From the NCBI RefSeq assembly GCF_004354015.1, contig NZ_SMRU01000007.1:62001-126000 (forward strand): a stretch of 64,000 bases of DNA, in the 5' to 3' direction. The stretch is from Arthrobacter terricola (GTDB lineage: Bacteria; Actinomycetota; Actinomycetes; Actinomycetales; Micrococcaceae). A program made the position numbers and the translations under genes. The notes beneath the pieces are model-generated. The model did no database searches, was not told where the DNA came from, and saw only the letters and a program-made list of their open reading frames with translations. This document shows positions 19,035-27,290 of the stretch, one piece after another; position 1 is the stretch's first letter, and the number at the start of each line of letters is the position of its first letter.

Positions 19035-19070
19035 TTCCGCTTTGTGGAATTTAGATTCTGCTTTATGAAA
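19035..19070. promoter_or_regulatory. two TTCYGC-TTT-RTGRAA palindromes upstream of hyi
   Basis: TTCCGCTTTGTGGAA at 19035-19049 and the degenerate TTCTGCTTTATGAAA at 19056-19070 are spaced 21 bp start to start, that is, two helical turns. The first matches the uraD/pucG spacer site in both arms. They are well placed, 86-121 bp upstream of the hyi start codon, to control the whole glyoxylate operon. Confidence 0.6.
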
Positions 19071-19376
19071 AGTTTAGGGAAGGCGGGGGTGTGAGTCAAG
19101 GGGCTGGCAGTGGGGCGGGGGTTTGGGATACCAGATGGTGGGAGTGGGGTCTCGGTTTGTTGCGCCGCGAGGGTCATGTTGCGTTGCGGGCGTTCGCTGC
19201 CGCTCGCATCGCATGGGCTTTGTGGGTCTGCGTGACGGATGCTGCGGCACTCCCGCGACTAGGAGAATCGTGGCGGCGTACGTCGTGTTTGGCGACCAAA
19301 TCGGACATGGCGAGACTCGCGGCGGCTGCATTTGACGGCAATCGCGGCGTTCTCTATCACGCGACCTCGGATGGGC

Positions 19377-19484
19377 CCGAAATTGAGTGGATTCTCAGTG
19401 AGATTTCACAGAGCCGGCTATTTCGGCACTCAATTGCACCGACTTGACCACTCAGTTTGGGTTGTTTCTCCACCTAATGGCGGG
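19377..19484. repeat. dispersed repeat, copy B (CATTAGGTGG / TTGAGTGG family, inverted)
   Basis: Read on the minus strand, CATTAGGTGGAGA-N5-CC-N-AAACTGAGTGGT matches copy A at 10960, followed by CAATTGAGTGCC and, further on, CCACTCAATTTCG. The order of the internal words differs from copy A, so both look like decayed members of one family. Confidence 0.55.
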
Positions 19485-19673
19485 GTAAGCGCTTAGGCTC
19501 TGCCTAGGACCGGCGCCGATCCTGAACGATCCAAATTCACAAAACAGGATAAGGCCAAACGCATCGTTGTCTGGTTCCCGCCAATATTTGCGGATCCTGA
19601 GCCTGCACGGGCTCCAAGTGGTTTAGCCAACGTTGCGGAAGGTCTTCGGAGCAATGTCTAGGAGATCAAAACC

Positions 19674-20204
19674 ATGAGTATTCGCAAGTTCGGCCTGGCC
19701 GCGATCGTTGCCGCAACTTTCATTGCGGTGTCAGCCCCGACAGCCTCCGCCTCGGATACGTCGGGTACCGCTGAAGAAGTCTTTAGCGACTCCTCCTATT
19801 CGCAGATGAGAGCTGAACAGAACCCCGGTTCAATGGGCGTCAGGGCGCTAATCAATGGCAACCCTTATGGCTGTGCTGGATACACAGAGAGGGTGCACTT
19901 AAGCGGTGGAATGTCGTCAGTGCACGCCGGGATACGAGATTGCAGAAGCGCGCCGTCTTACCAAGTAGCAGGCGCCGAGATAATGAAAGCGGGATGGTTC
20001 GGAGTGTGGCATCGTTCGGCATTCAACAGTGCGTCCGCAACCAATCGCTTGGCTCGCCTCGACGTCAATGCCAAGGCCGTCTGCGGGAATACCAGTCTGC
20101 AGACCTATCGCGGCAATGGATATCATCGCGTGACGATCGGTGGCACGAATTACGTCGCGAGAACTTCAAGCGACGTCGAGACGCGATTCGGATGCGACTC
20201 CTAA
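19674..20204 (+). CDS. secreted protein of unknown function
   Basis: A 176-residue protein I do not recognise. It has a classical signal peptide: MSIRKFG, then LAAIVAATFIAVSA and cleavage near PTASASD. The mature part holds four cysteines (in GCAG, RDCRS, AVCGN and FGCDS), which could form two disulfides outside the cell. The C-terminal half (RLARLDVNAKAVCGN, YHRVTIGGTNYVART) looks like a small beta-rich domain. The codon use is less G/C-biased than in flanking metabolic genes. The next gene begins inside its last codons, so the two are probably cotranscribed. Confidence 0.75.
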   Translation: MSIRKFGLAAIVAATFIAVSAPTASASDTSGTAEEVFSDSSYSQMRAEQNPGSMGVRALINGNPYGCAGYTERVHLSGGMSSVHAGIRDCRSAPSYQVAGAEIMKAGWFGVWHRSAFNSASATNRLARLDVNAKAVCGNTSLQTYRGNGYHRVTIGGTNYVARTSSDVETRFGCDS

Positions 20205-20815
20205 ATATGCTGGCCTCGGTGGCGGGTGGGCTCTTCCTGTCCGTCACCGCAGGCTCGTGTGCAGCCGACTCAACAGCGCCAATGGGGCCTGAGACGACGA
20301 AGGCCCAGCGGATACCCATGAGAGAGTACAAGGGGGCTCGTCCTCGCCCGCCAAGCCTCACTTACGGTGCTATGCAGATCCGCCCCTACACGGTGGATTG
20401 GAAGTACGGAGTTCATACAGAACGCCTGGATCAGTCGGGAAACTTTCCCTCTCCGTTTGGGGTGAGTGGACGTGCCCCTAGTCAGATCACTCTGAGCGAT
20501 TCCCTAGCCCCTGAATATCTGCAAATATCCATTTTTGACGGGCCATTGGCTGGGATTGATCCGCTTTCTGCACCTGATCGAACCTTTATTTGCACTCCGA
20601 CGGATCACAGTGTTTGCACAACAAGTGCTGAGAACAACACCGTGATGGTCAGATTGCCGAGCGATGCGTTGCCCGGCAGTGGAAACGTGGTCTTATCGGT
20701 CAGTGCCGAGTACCTAGCGGAACCAGAACTGCATGCTGAAAGATTTGTGAACACAGTGAGCTGGGTTCTTGCTCTCGATATCACTCAGGAGGCTCAAATG
20801 AAGGAGTGTGATTGA
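20192..20815 (+). CDS. lipoprotein of unknown function
   Basis: A 207-residue frame beginning MRLLNMLASVAGGLFLSVTAGSC, a lipoprotein signal with lipobox TAGSC, so the Cys should be lipidated and the protein held on the outer face of the membrane. The mature part has an acid/Pro-rich stretch and two further cysteines (FICTPTDHSVCT). I recognise no domain. The start overlaps the preceding gene by 13 bases; an alternative ATG at 20207 lies just after that stop. The 3' end overlaps the next gene by eight bases, making a compact three-gene set. Confidence 0.65.
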   Translation: MRLLNMLASVAGGLFLSVTAGSCAADSTAPMGPETTKAQRIPMREYKGARPRPPSLTYGAMQIRPYTVDWKYGVHTERLDQSGNFPSPFGVSGRAPSQITLSDSLAPEYLQISIFDGPLAGIDPLSAPDRTFICTPTDHSVCTTSAENNTVMVRLPSDALPGSGNVVLSVSAEYLAEPELHAERFVNTVSWVLALDITQEAQMKECD

Positions 20816-21461
20816 TCTGAATCAGGAAATGACACTCGAGTGGTACGTGGGGGAGATCGCAGGCCACACTCCCGGAGCACTTTCGGCGCTGGTACCACCA
20901 AGCTATGCCGCATTTGCCCGAGTTCTGAACCCCGTTAGAACTCCCGAGGGCCGTCGATTGCGTTGGTCGGATCTGGTTGGACGCAGTATGACCTTGGACA
21001 GTGCGACCCAATGGAGCGACATAGTCTCGGCCGTTCATCCTGACCCAAACCGATATTACGAACCCGAGTCCGGAACCCTTGATCGAGAAGTAGCTCTAAG
21101 GTTGTCCACCATCCTTTTAGAGCACACAAAGTCGCGTGACTTCATGTTCTTTGTCTGGGAAGGCTACAGTTCGCTGCTGGATGAAGTTCTAGCGACACCG
21201 ACCATCGTCATCGGCCAGCAGAGGGTCATGCACGTTCGACGCGGAGGTCCGGAGAGTGCACTTGAACCCATCGATTCTCCGCCAAATAGGCTCGCCATGA
21301 ACTGGCTTCCAAATGATGGGGCTTGGTTCGTTGGCAATGAAATCTACGCGAGGTCAGTGTTCGTGGCGGGAACAGCTGCTGCCGTCGGTGCCGTTTTGAC
21401 GGAACCCGCACTTGAAACGTACCAGGTTCGACCGGGTTCCCTCATGGTTCCGGAAGACTGA
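20808..21461 (+). CDS. conserved actinobacterial hypothetical protein
   Basis: A 217-residue cytoplasmic protein with no signal peptide. The C-terminal region NWLPNDGAWFVGNEIYARSVFVAGTAAAVGAVL resembles a widespread but uncharacterised actinobacterial family with a W-W-P-x-D-x-x-W-C-V-A-T-E-I-D pattern. I know no activity for it. The start is uncertain: GTG at 20808 is used here, with AGGAGG about 15 bases upstream, while ATG at 20829 is possible. It follows the lipoprotein gene with an eight-base overlap. Confidence 0.7.
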   Translation: MIDLNQEMTLEWYVGEIAGHTPGALSALVPPSYAAFARVLNPVRTPEGRRLRWSDLVGRSMTLDSATQWSDIVSAVHPDPNRYYEPESGTLDREVALRLSTILLEHTKSRDFMFFVWEGYSSLLDEVLATPTIVIGQQRVMHVRRGGPESALEPIDSPPNRLAMNWLPNDGAWFVGNEIYARSVFVAGTAAAVGAVLTEPALETYQVRPGSLMVPED

Positions 21462-21530
21462 AAGTCCTCTTGGTCTAGGGGAATGCGGAACCAGACCGTT
21501 TGAACGAACCTTGACGTTTTCGGAACTTAT

Positions 21531-22226
21531 TCAGGGGGTCAGCGGACCTTGGATCGCCCGATGCGCAAGTTCGGCGTCGCCTTCGATAAGCGCAGTGTCT
21601 GCAAGGTTTGAGCGTCCCCAGAGCGCGGGATACATTTCGCGCAGCGGAGCGGAAATTGTCGCAGCGGCCGTCCCTTCACCGAGGGTCCAGCTGGTGGCGT
21701 CGGGCACGATGAAAGTCACCGCCTGGCCTAGCGGTGCCATTCGCTCCAACCGGATTTGGCGCGGGGCGAACATTGCCAATGCCTCGTCGATGCCGTCAAG
21801 CAGGAAGTCCTCGGCGAACGCCGGAATATCCAGTCCGGAAGCTTGGCAAGCGTCCACGAGATGGATGGCATGTTCGTGCGCCTGGCGCCGAAGCCAAAAT
21901 GCGGCCGTGTGCGGCGCGGGGCCGAAAGTCCAGCACTGTGCCTCGGGATCAAGCGCTGCCATCGTTTCGAGGAAAGCACCTGCACCGTTGAGGAACCATG
22001 CTTCGGCGTGCTCCTCTGGTGCTTTTCCCTCTTTGACAAACTTGCCGCCGCGGACTATTTCGGCTGCCCACCGCTCGATCACCCCGATGTGACCGAAAAG
22101 ATCGGCGAGACTCCAACCCGGACAAGCCGGAACCGGCCTGGCGAGAGTCTCCGCAGGCTGACGGGCAAGCGTTCTGAGGGTATCGAGGCTGCCGGACAGC
22201 TCGGCAAGATGGCGTTCGGGCAACAT
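21531..22226 (-). CDS. maleylpyruvate isomerase family mycothiol-dependent enzyme
   Basis: A 231-residue protein beginning MLPERHLAELSGSLDTLR. The N-terminal four-helix DinB-like domain has VPACPGWSLADLFGHIGVIERWAAEIV, including the CPGW and H-x-x-H-like ligands, and RQAHEHAIHLVDA for the metal site. The C-terminal domain (ATSWTLGEG...ISAPLREMYPALWGRS) is the MDMPI_C half. These enzymes use mycothiol and a divalent metal; substrate is unknown. An upstream in-frame extension overlaps the divergent small gene and is not favoured. Confidence 0.85.
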   Translation of the reverse strand: MLPERHLAELSGSLDTLRTLARQPAETLARPVPACPGWSLADLFGHIGVIERWAAEIVRGGKFVKEGKAPEEHAEAWFLNGAGAFLETMAALDPEAQCWTFGPAPHTAAFWLRRQAHEHAIHLVDACQASGLDIPAFAEDFLLDGIDEALAMFAPRQIRLERMAPLGQAVTFIVPDATSWTLGEGTAAATISAPLREMYPALWGRSNLADTALIEGDAELAHRAIQGPLTP

Positions 22227-22353
22227 GAGTTGAGCATAACGGGTCACCCAGCATGCGAGCCTTTGTCGTTGCCCCTGAGCTCTCTGGGTCGGCGCTTTCA
22301 AAAGGACATCGGTGTGAGTCGCCAAACAGGGAGAGCTTAGGGGTGTCGAAAGC

Positions 22354-22572
22354 ATGAGTAAGCAAGGTCCCGGCAAGCCGGCGTGGCCATCGCGCGTCGG
22401 CCGGGCGGCACTCTTGACGCTCATAGTGATGATCGCCAATTACGGCTGGTGGACTGGTCGGAACGTAGTGCGGGAAACGCTCGCCGTCGCACTGGCGTTC
22501 GCCATCTCATTGGTCGTCGTGAGCATTTTTGACCTCACCCGGCGTTGGCTTCGCTCCCGGCACAGGCGCTAA
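22354..22572 (+). CDS. small two-helix membrane protein
   Basis: A 72-residue protein with hydrophobic segments LLTLIVMIANYGWW and LAVALAFAISLVVVSIF, a basic start and a strongly basic end (RRWLRSRHRR). No family recognised. It is convergent with the NmrA-like gene, whose stop abuts its own. The small size and lack of a clear Shine-Dalgarno (GTCGAAAGC before the ATG) leave some doubt, but the helices and positive-inside charge pattern look genuine. Confidence 0.55.
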   Translation: MSKQGPGKPAWPSRVGRAALLTLIVMIANYGWWTGRNVVRETLAVALAFAISLVVVSIFDLTRRWLRSRHRR

Positions 22573-23469
22573 CTAGTGCCCCAGCTCCCGGGCGAATCGT
22601 GCGACGGCGTCTTCCGCCGTCGGGACCGGTCCGAAAACCTGGGCTTGGCGCGTGGTGTCTGCGACGTATTTGCCGGTCTCGAACCAGGCGAGCATGGAAC
22701 TCATGTCTTTGACCATCGGGACGAACGGCCCAACAACGGTGCCAAGGGTGCTGACAAAACCGGCGGGGACGGAACGGACGCTGATTTTTTCGCCCGCAAT
22801 TGTCGAGGCGATGTCTGCGACATCTTGCATGCTGACCGGGCGATCCCAGCCGATATCGATCCGTTCGCCGTCGGCGACGTCGGCATCGACAGCGGCCGCG
22901 AGATAGGCGGCAAGGTCGGAGGTGAGGACGAAGGTAAGTGGAACTGTCTTGGTGCCGAACCAGGTGAGACGCTTCTTCTCGAAGGGGTCGCCGCTCATCT
23001 GGGTCACCTGATCAAGGAATGCGCCCGGGCGAAGCGCTACGAACGGGACGCGCAACGCCTGCAGCTTGTCCTCCGTCAGCTTCTTGTGCCAGAAGTGGGG
23101 GACGTCCGGGGTCTGGTCCGAGGTGAGGATGCTGACCAGGACGAACCGTCGGATCCCGGCATTGCTGGCGGCTATGGCGAGGTTGGTGTTGCCGACGGTA
23201 TCGATCTCCAAAGCCCGTTTGTCCCGCCGAGTGTAGCCGGCCGCTGAAGTGATGACGGCGTCAGCCCCCGTCATTGCCGCAATGAGCGAACCTAGGTCAA
23301 GCATGTCACCGCGCGCAATCTCAACGCCTTTGGCTTCAAGCTTGCCGGCGTCGGAACCGGGCCTCACCAGGGCACGAACGGCCTTGCCGCGTGCGAGAAG
23401 TTCGTCGACCACCTTGGCACCGACGTGGCCAGTGCCGCCGACAACGAGGACAGGTTGGGTATCAGTCAT
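22573..23469 (-). CDS. NAD(P)-binding NmrA/SDR-type protein
   Basis: A 298-residue atypical short-chain dehydrogenase. The N-terminal PVLVVGGTGHVGAKVVDEL is the extended G-x-x-G-x-x-G nucleotide motif, followed by RALVRPGSDAGKLEAKGV and the acidic GDMLDLGSL. There is no clear Y-x3-K pair, as usual for NmrA/HSCARG-like redox sensors or quinone oxidoreductases (NQO-type). It is the leftward-transcribed neighbour of the COG4705 membrane gene, 66 bp apart. Substrate unknown. Confidence 0.85.
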   Translation of the reverse strand: MTDTQPVLVVGGTGHVGAKVVDELLARGKAVRALVRPGSDAGKLEAKGVEIARGDMLDLGSLIAAMTGADAVITSAAGYTRRDKRALEIDTVGNTNLAIAASNAGIRRFVLVSILTSDQTPDVPHFWHKKLTEDKLQALRVPFVALRPGAFLDQVTQMSGDPFEKKRLTWFGTKTVPLTFVLTSDLAAYLAAAVDADVADGERIDIGWDRPVSMQDVADIASTIAGEKISVRSVPAGFVSTLGTVVGPFVPMVKDMSSMLAWFETGKYVADTTRQAQVFGPVPTAEDAVARFARELGH

Positions 23470-23535
23470 GGGACGCTCCTTCGAGACCCTCCGAATATAT
23501 CGCTCAGCGGGTTGCCCGGCGAGAGCCGAACACGG

Positions 23536-24339
23536 TCACCGTCCCTCCTTTTCAACATCCTTCCCCGTCACCGCAAGGTAGACGACAAACCCCAAGATCA
23601 GCGCACTCCACGCCAGGCTGACCGGCCCGGAACCCCATCCCAGGCCTCCGCGCGCGGGGCTCACTGCCATCCAGTCGGCGATCGACGCGCCAAGCGGCCG
23701 GGTGGCGATGTAGGCGAACCAGAAGCTAGCCACCGCATTGAGTCCGAGGCGCTTGTATGCAAATGCCGGGATGGCGATGATCACTGCGAACAACAGGGCT
23801 GAAGGGAAGTAGCCAAGTTTCAAAGTCATCGCCGTCCAGTCGCCCGCGGCCGTGCCGAGGGCGAAGGTGGTGAGGACGGTGGCCCAATAGAAGAGCTCTC
23901 GACGGCGGGTGTGGATGCTGTGGATGGACAACGTCCGTTCGACGCGGTGCCACAGCAAGAACACGACGCCGAGCGCCACGGTGAAGAACGCCGTCGAAAT
24001 CGCGTATGGCACTCCAAGCCCAACATGCAGGACGTCGGCCGCCATGGTGCCGAACACGCTGACCATCACGACGGCGGACCAATAGATCCACGGGACGTAT
24101 CGGCGGACGGCGAATTGCAGCACAAGTGCGAGAACCAATCCAACAAACCCAAGCGCGACGGCGATAGCAGGGTCCATCGATGTCACGAGGAAGTCGGAGG
24201 TCGTTTCGCCCATCCCCGTGGTGAGGATTTTCGTGATCCAGAAGTATGCGGTTACCTCGGGAACTTTGCTCGCCACAAATGACGCGCGGGAAGGAAGGGA
24301 GAGGCTGGGCTGAGTCTGTTCGCGAACCGGTTCAGTCAT
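23536..24339 (-). CDS. COG4705-type multi-pass membrane protein
   Basis: A 267-residue integral membrane protein starting MTEPVREQTQPSLSLPSRAS. It has roughly eight hydrophobic segments. Conserved-looking polar motifs sit in helices: YFWITKILTTGMGETTSDFLV, ELFYWATVLTTFALGTAAGDWTA and YIATRPLGASIADW. The repeated pattern W-x-T-x-x-x-T-x3-G-x-x-x-D marks the uncharacterised 'membrane-anchored protein' family COG4705 and suggests a duplicated, transporter-like fold. Function unknown. The upstream in-frame extension is Arg/Pro-rich and is not translated in my view. Confidence 0.8.
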   Translation of the reverse strand: MTEPVREQTQPSLSLPSRASFVASKVPEVTAYFWITKILTTGMGETTSDFLVTSMDPAIAVALGFVGLVLALVLQFAVRRYVPWIYWSAVVMVSVFGTMAADVLHVGLGVPYAISTAFFTVALGVVFLLWHRVERTLSIHSIHTRRRELFYWATVLTTFALGTAAGDWTAMTLKLGYFPSALLFAVIIAIPAFAYKRLGLNAVASFWFAYIATRPLGASIADWMAVSPARGGLGWGSGPVSLAWSALILGFVVYLAVTGKDVEKEGR

Positions 24340-24437
24340 GGCGGGATCATCCCAGAGAAACCTGAACGTTACCCGCGTGCGCGCTGTACAGGCGAGGGCG
24401 GCCGACGGCGGCCCTCGCCCCGACGGCGGCCCCCACC

Positions 24438-25055
24438 TCACCCGTCGAGCGCCTCCCAAACGAAGCCATCCGGATCGGTGAACGCGCCCGCATCGCCGCC
24501 GATCCGGAGCCGGTGGGAACCGGTTCCGTCCGACGAGACACCGGCGGTCTTGGCGAGCGCGTCACGTTTGATGAGGGACAGCCTAACGGGACCGGTGTCG
24601 AACTCGACGTATCGGCTGCCGAAACCCTTGGAAACGGCGAGGCCATGGTCCAGGTAGAACTTCTTGCTCGCTGCAGCGTCCGCGACGCCGAGCTGGAGCA
24701 CGATCGCATCGATCTGCCCGGTGTCCGGAGCGGTGTCCTTCTTCGAAGAGGACGCGACGGTCCAGATCGTGCCGTCCGGCGCCTGGAACCCGCCGCCGTA
24801 TCCCCACAACGACTTCGCGGCTGGTTTGATGACCGTGGCGCCAGCAGCGAGTGCATTGTCGATGAGGCTGTTGACGGTGGCGGGCTGGGGCACCACAAGT
24901 GACATGGTGAATCCGCGGAAGCCCGTGCTCGGCTCTTGCGATTCCCGCACGCGAACCTTGCTGTCGGGTCCGAAGGCAGCGGAGTAGAAGGCTTCGGCCG
25001 CCGTCGTATCAGCGACTTCGATGGTGACTAGTTCGATGGTTCCCATGGCAGCCAT
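24438..25055 (-). CDS. VOC family (glyoxalase-like) protein
   Basis: A protein of about 205 residues with an N-terminal VOC module (GTIELVTIEVADTTAAEAFYSAAFG through FQAPDGTIWTVAS) and a second, shorter module (GQIDAIVLQLGVADAAASKKFY through FTDPDGFVWEALDG). The D-P-D-G-F-x-W-E ending is typical of glyoxalase/dioxygenase superfamily proteins. No substrate can be assigned. Start may be 25055 or the ATG at 25046; neither has a clear ribosome binding site. It stops before the COG4705 gene and follows the ABC permease genes. Confidence 0.8.
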   Translation of the reverse strand: MAAMGTIELVTIEVADTTAAEAFYSAAFGPDSKVRVRESQEPSTGFRGFTMSLVVPQPATVNSLIDNALAAGATVIKPAAKSLWGYGGGFQAPDGTIWTVASSSKKDTAPDTGQIDAIVLQLGVADAAASKKFYLDHGLAVSKGFGSRYVEFDTGPVRLSLIKRDALAKTAGVSSDGTGSHRLRIGGDAGAFTDPDGFVWEALDG

Positions 25056-25066
25056 GCTAGCTGGCG

Positions 25067-26167
25067 CTAGGAGGCGACCAGCCGCCGTCGGAGGCTGATG
25101 ATTCCCAAACCGAGTCCGACGGCGGCAGTCGCCAAAAGGACCGTGAGGTCCCGTCCGAGGTTGTCCGTCGATTGGTAGAAGATGGCGGCTTCCAGTGCGT
25201 CGACGCCGTAGAACGTTGGCGTGAAGTGGGCGACGGCCTGGATCCACTCGGGCAGGAACGCAGCGACGCCGATCCCGCCGCTGAGGAAGAAGAGGTAGAT
25301 CGAAAGGTTGATCCCGGCTCCGGCGACGGCCGAAAAACGGCGAAGTGCCCCTCCGAGGGCTGTTCCAAGGCCTGCGCCGGCCAGGGCGATCAATCCGATC
25401 GCCGCGATTGCCGGTAACCAATACCATCCGACTGGTTGAAGGACGCCGAACGCGTACGACAGGATCAGCACCAGCGCCGCCACCATCATGGTGGTCACCC
25501 AGCATGCGAGGATTTTCCCGGCGATCAGCGTTCCGCGGCTGATGGGCGAGAGCAAGAGCGCCTTGATGGTCAGTTCTTCGAACTCCCGTGCGGCGGCCAA
25601 ACCGCCGTTGACGACGCCCATGATGGTGAGCAGGAGCACGAGGATGGGGACGAGTTCGAACTGGACGAGGTTGACGTCGTGTGGCCGCAGGTCCGATTCG
25701 GCGACGCCGACGGTGATGGGAGTCTCCGCTTGCCCTGCGTAGAACTCGGTGATGGCCGCGGGAACGGATCGGCGCAGGTCGTTGGTGAAGTCCAGGTTCA
25801 GGTTGTTGATGCGGACGCTGACGGGGTCGGGCCGGTGTGCGCGGAAGTCGTCGTCGAACGAGGCGGGAACGGTGATCACCCCCGCAACCTGCAGCGTGTC
25901 CAGCAGGTGCGTGGCGTCGTCGGGCGTTGTCCTCCGGACACGGAACGCGTCCGAACCCTCAAGCACCGAGACGAGGCGCTGTGCCTGCGGCCCGTTGTCC
26001 TCGACCACGAGGGCCACCGGGTTGCGGCCCACCGCGCCCGCCACGACGAAGATGATCAGGAGGAATGCCACAGGCGGCAGCAGGCTGGCGACAATCGCCG
26101 ACGGCGTCCGGAACCACGTCAGGATATCTTTCGCGGCGATGGCGGCCACCGCGCGTCGCACGGCCAT
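25067..26167 (-). CDS. ABC-2 type transporter permease (second subunit)
   Basis: A 366-residue permease of the ABC2_membrane_3 type. One N-terminal helix (PSAIVASLLPPVAFLLIIFVVAG) is followed by a large extracytoplasmic domain of about 150 residues (EDNGPQAQRLVSVLEG...TNDLRRSVPAAI) and then five hydrophobic segments. It is paralogous to the neighbouring permease at 26181: both share the VRINNLNLDFTNDLRR / VEVNNLNVDFTNDIRR segment. It would form a heterodimer in an exporter with the ATPase at 27287. Substrate unknown; such systems often export drugs or lipids. The start used (GGGGGCGAACTGATG) has a modest ribosome binding site. Confidence 0.88.
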   Translation of the reverse strand: MAVRRAVAAIAAKDILTWFRTPSAIVASLLPPVAFLLIIFVVAGAVGRNPVALVVEDNGPQAQRLVSVLEGSDAFRVRRTTPDDATHLLDTLQVAGVITVPASFDDDFRAHRPDPVSVRINNLNLDFTNDLRRSVPAAITEFYAGQAETPITVGVAESDLRPHDVNLVQFELVPILVLLLTIMGVVNGGLAAAREFEELTIKALLLSPISRGTLIAGKILACWVTTMMVAALVLILSYAFGVLQPVGWYWLPAIAAIGLIALAGAGLGTALGGALRRFSAVAGAGINLSIYLFFLSGGIGVAAFLPEWIQAVAHFTPTFYGVDALEAAIFYQSTDNLGRDLTVLLATAAVGLGLGIISLRRRLVAS

Positions 26168-26180
26168 CAGTTCGCCCCCG

Positions 26181-27290
26181 TCATTGCCGCGCTCCCCGCC
26201 GACCGAAGGCGAAAGCGGCAAGCGCTACCGCCACCACCGAGAAGGCGGCGAGCACGATCGCGTCCGCGGTCAAGCCTTGGGGCGAGGTCTGGTAGCCGTG
26301 GAACGCATGCTGGAAAGCGGCGATCGCGTAGGTGAGGGGTGACGCCGCCGCGATGGCGCCGGGGACTGTGCCCAACCAATTCGCCGGACCGAACGGACCG
26401 CTCAGGAAAAACAGCGGGAGCACTGCGGCGATGGACAGGGGAATGGCTTGCTGCCGCCGTCGGACGAGCGTCCCGACCAGGACGCCGATGGCGAGGAAGG
26501 CCGCGAGAATCAAGAGCCCGAAGCCCAGGACCTCGAGCGGATGGAGCGGACGCACTCCGATGAAGAGGACCACGACGACGAGAAGCAGCAGCGCGGACGC
26601 TGTGGCGAGGGCGGCGGCACCCAGCACCTTGCCGACCCCGATGGTCAGCCGGCTCACCGGGGCCAGGGCAAGTTCCTTGGCCGTCCCGAGTTCGTAGTCC
26701 CGCGCCGTGTTCACGCTGCCCTGGAGGAGGGACGCGAGCATGAGGCCGGCCACCATGATGCTCACGGCGAGATAGGGAATGTAGCCCGTGTCCTGCGGCT
26801 GAACATCGGATTCGCGCGCGGTCACCACCACCTGTTGGGGAAAAGCGTTCGCGTAAAAGGACGTGATCGAGAGCGGGATGGCCCGCCGGATGTCGTTGGT
26901 GAAGTCGACGTTCAGGTTGTTGACTTCCACGGGAATGTCGATCGGTGCTTTGGCGGCCAGGGCAGCGTCGAACCCTTGCGGCACGGTCACGACGGCGACA
27001 ATACTGCCGGCGCGGATCTCGCGTTCGGCGTCATCCGCAGACGCCGGATGGATGATGAACGACGACGAGTTGCCCATCGCTTGGACGAACTGTTCCGCGA
27101 GGGGCCCGCGGTCATTCAGCACCACGGCGATCGGCGCCTGGCCGCCGCTGATCGCGAAGAGAAGGAACAGCAGCAGGAAGTTGATCGGGATGAGGATCCC
27201 GATGATTGCGAAGAGCGGTTCGCGGAGGGTAAGGCGGATGTCCGCGGCGGCCACGGCGCGAACGACGCGCAGGTTATGGCGGACGCTCAT
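26181..27290 (-). CDS. ABC-2 type transporter permease (first subunit)
   Basis: A 369-residue permease with the same design as its neighbour: an N-terminal helix (LFAIIGILIPINFLLLFLLFA), an outer domain with IDIPVEVNNLNVDFTNDIRR, and a C-terminal set of five helices ending in YQTSPQGLTADAIVLAAFSV. Its start overlaps the stop of the ATPase gene by four bases, so the order is ATPase, permease, permease, then the VOC gene. It is part of the same exporter. Confidence 0.9.
   Translation of the reverse strand: MSVRHNLRVVRAVAAADIRLTLREPLFAIIGILIPINFLLLFLLFAISGGQAPIAVVLNDRGPLAEQFVQAMGNSSSFIIHPASADDAEREIRAGSIVAVVTVPQGFDAALAAKAPIDIPVEVNNLNVDFTNDIRRAIPLSITSFYANAFPQQVVVTARESDVQPQDTGYIPYLAVSIMVAGLMLASLLQGSVNTARDYELGTAKELALAPVSRLTIGVGKVLGAAALATASALLLLVVVVLFIGVRPLHPLEVLGFGLLILAAFLAIGVLVGTLVRRRQQAIPLSIAAVLPLFFLSGPFGPANWLGTVPGAIAAASPLTYAIAAFQHAFHGYQTSPQGLTADAIVLAAFSVVAVALAAFAFGRRGARQ

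Larger units (their letters stand above)
18950..19673. other. 724-bp spacer: divergent promoter region, operators and a repeat
   Basis: It separates hyi (leftward) from the secreted gene at 19674 (rightward). It contains the TTCC palindromes (19035-19070) and the repeat at 19377-19484. One open frame (19091-19447) has poor codon use, no ribosome binding site and runs into the repeat, so I do not call it. The last about 120 bp is AT-richer and should hold the promoter of the gene at 19674. Confidence 0.6.

Noticed and set aside
19091..19447. 118-codon open frame in the hyi upstream spacer
   Set aside because: Ends inside the CATTAGGTGG repeat, poor codon use, no Shine-Dalgarno; the spacer holds operators instead.
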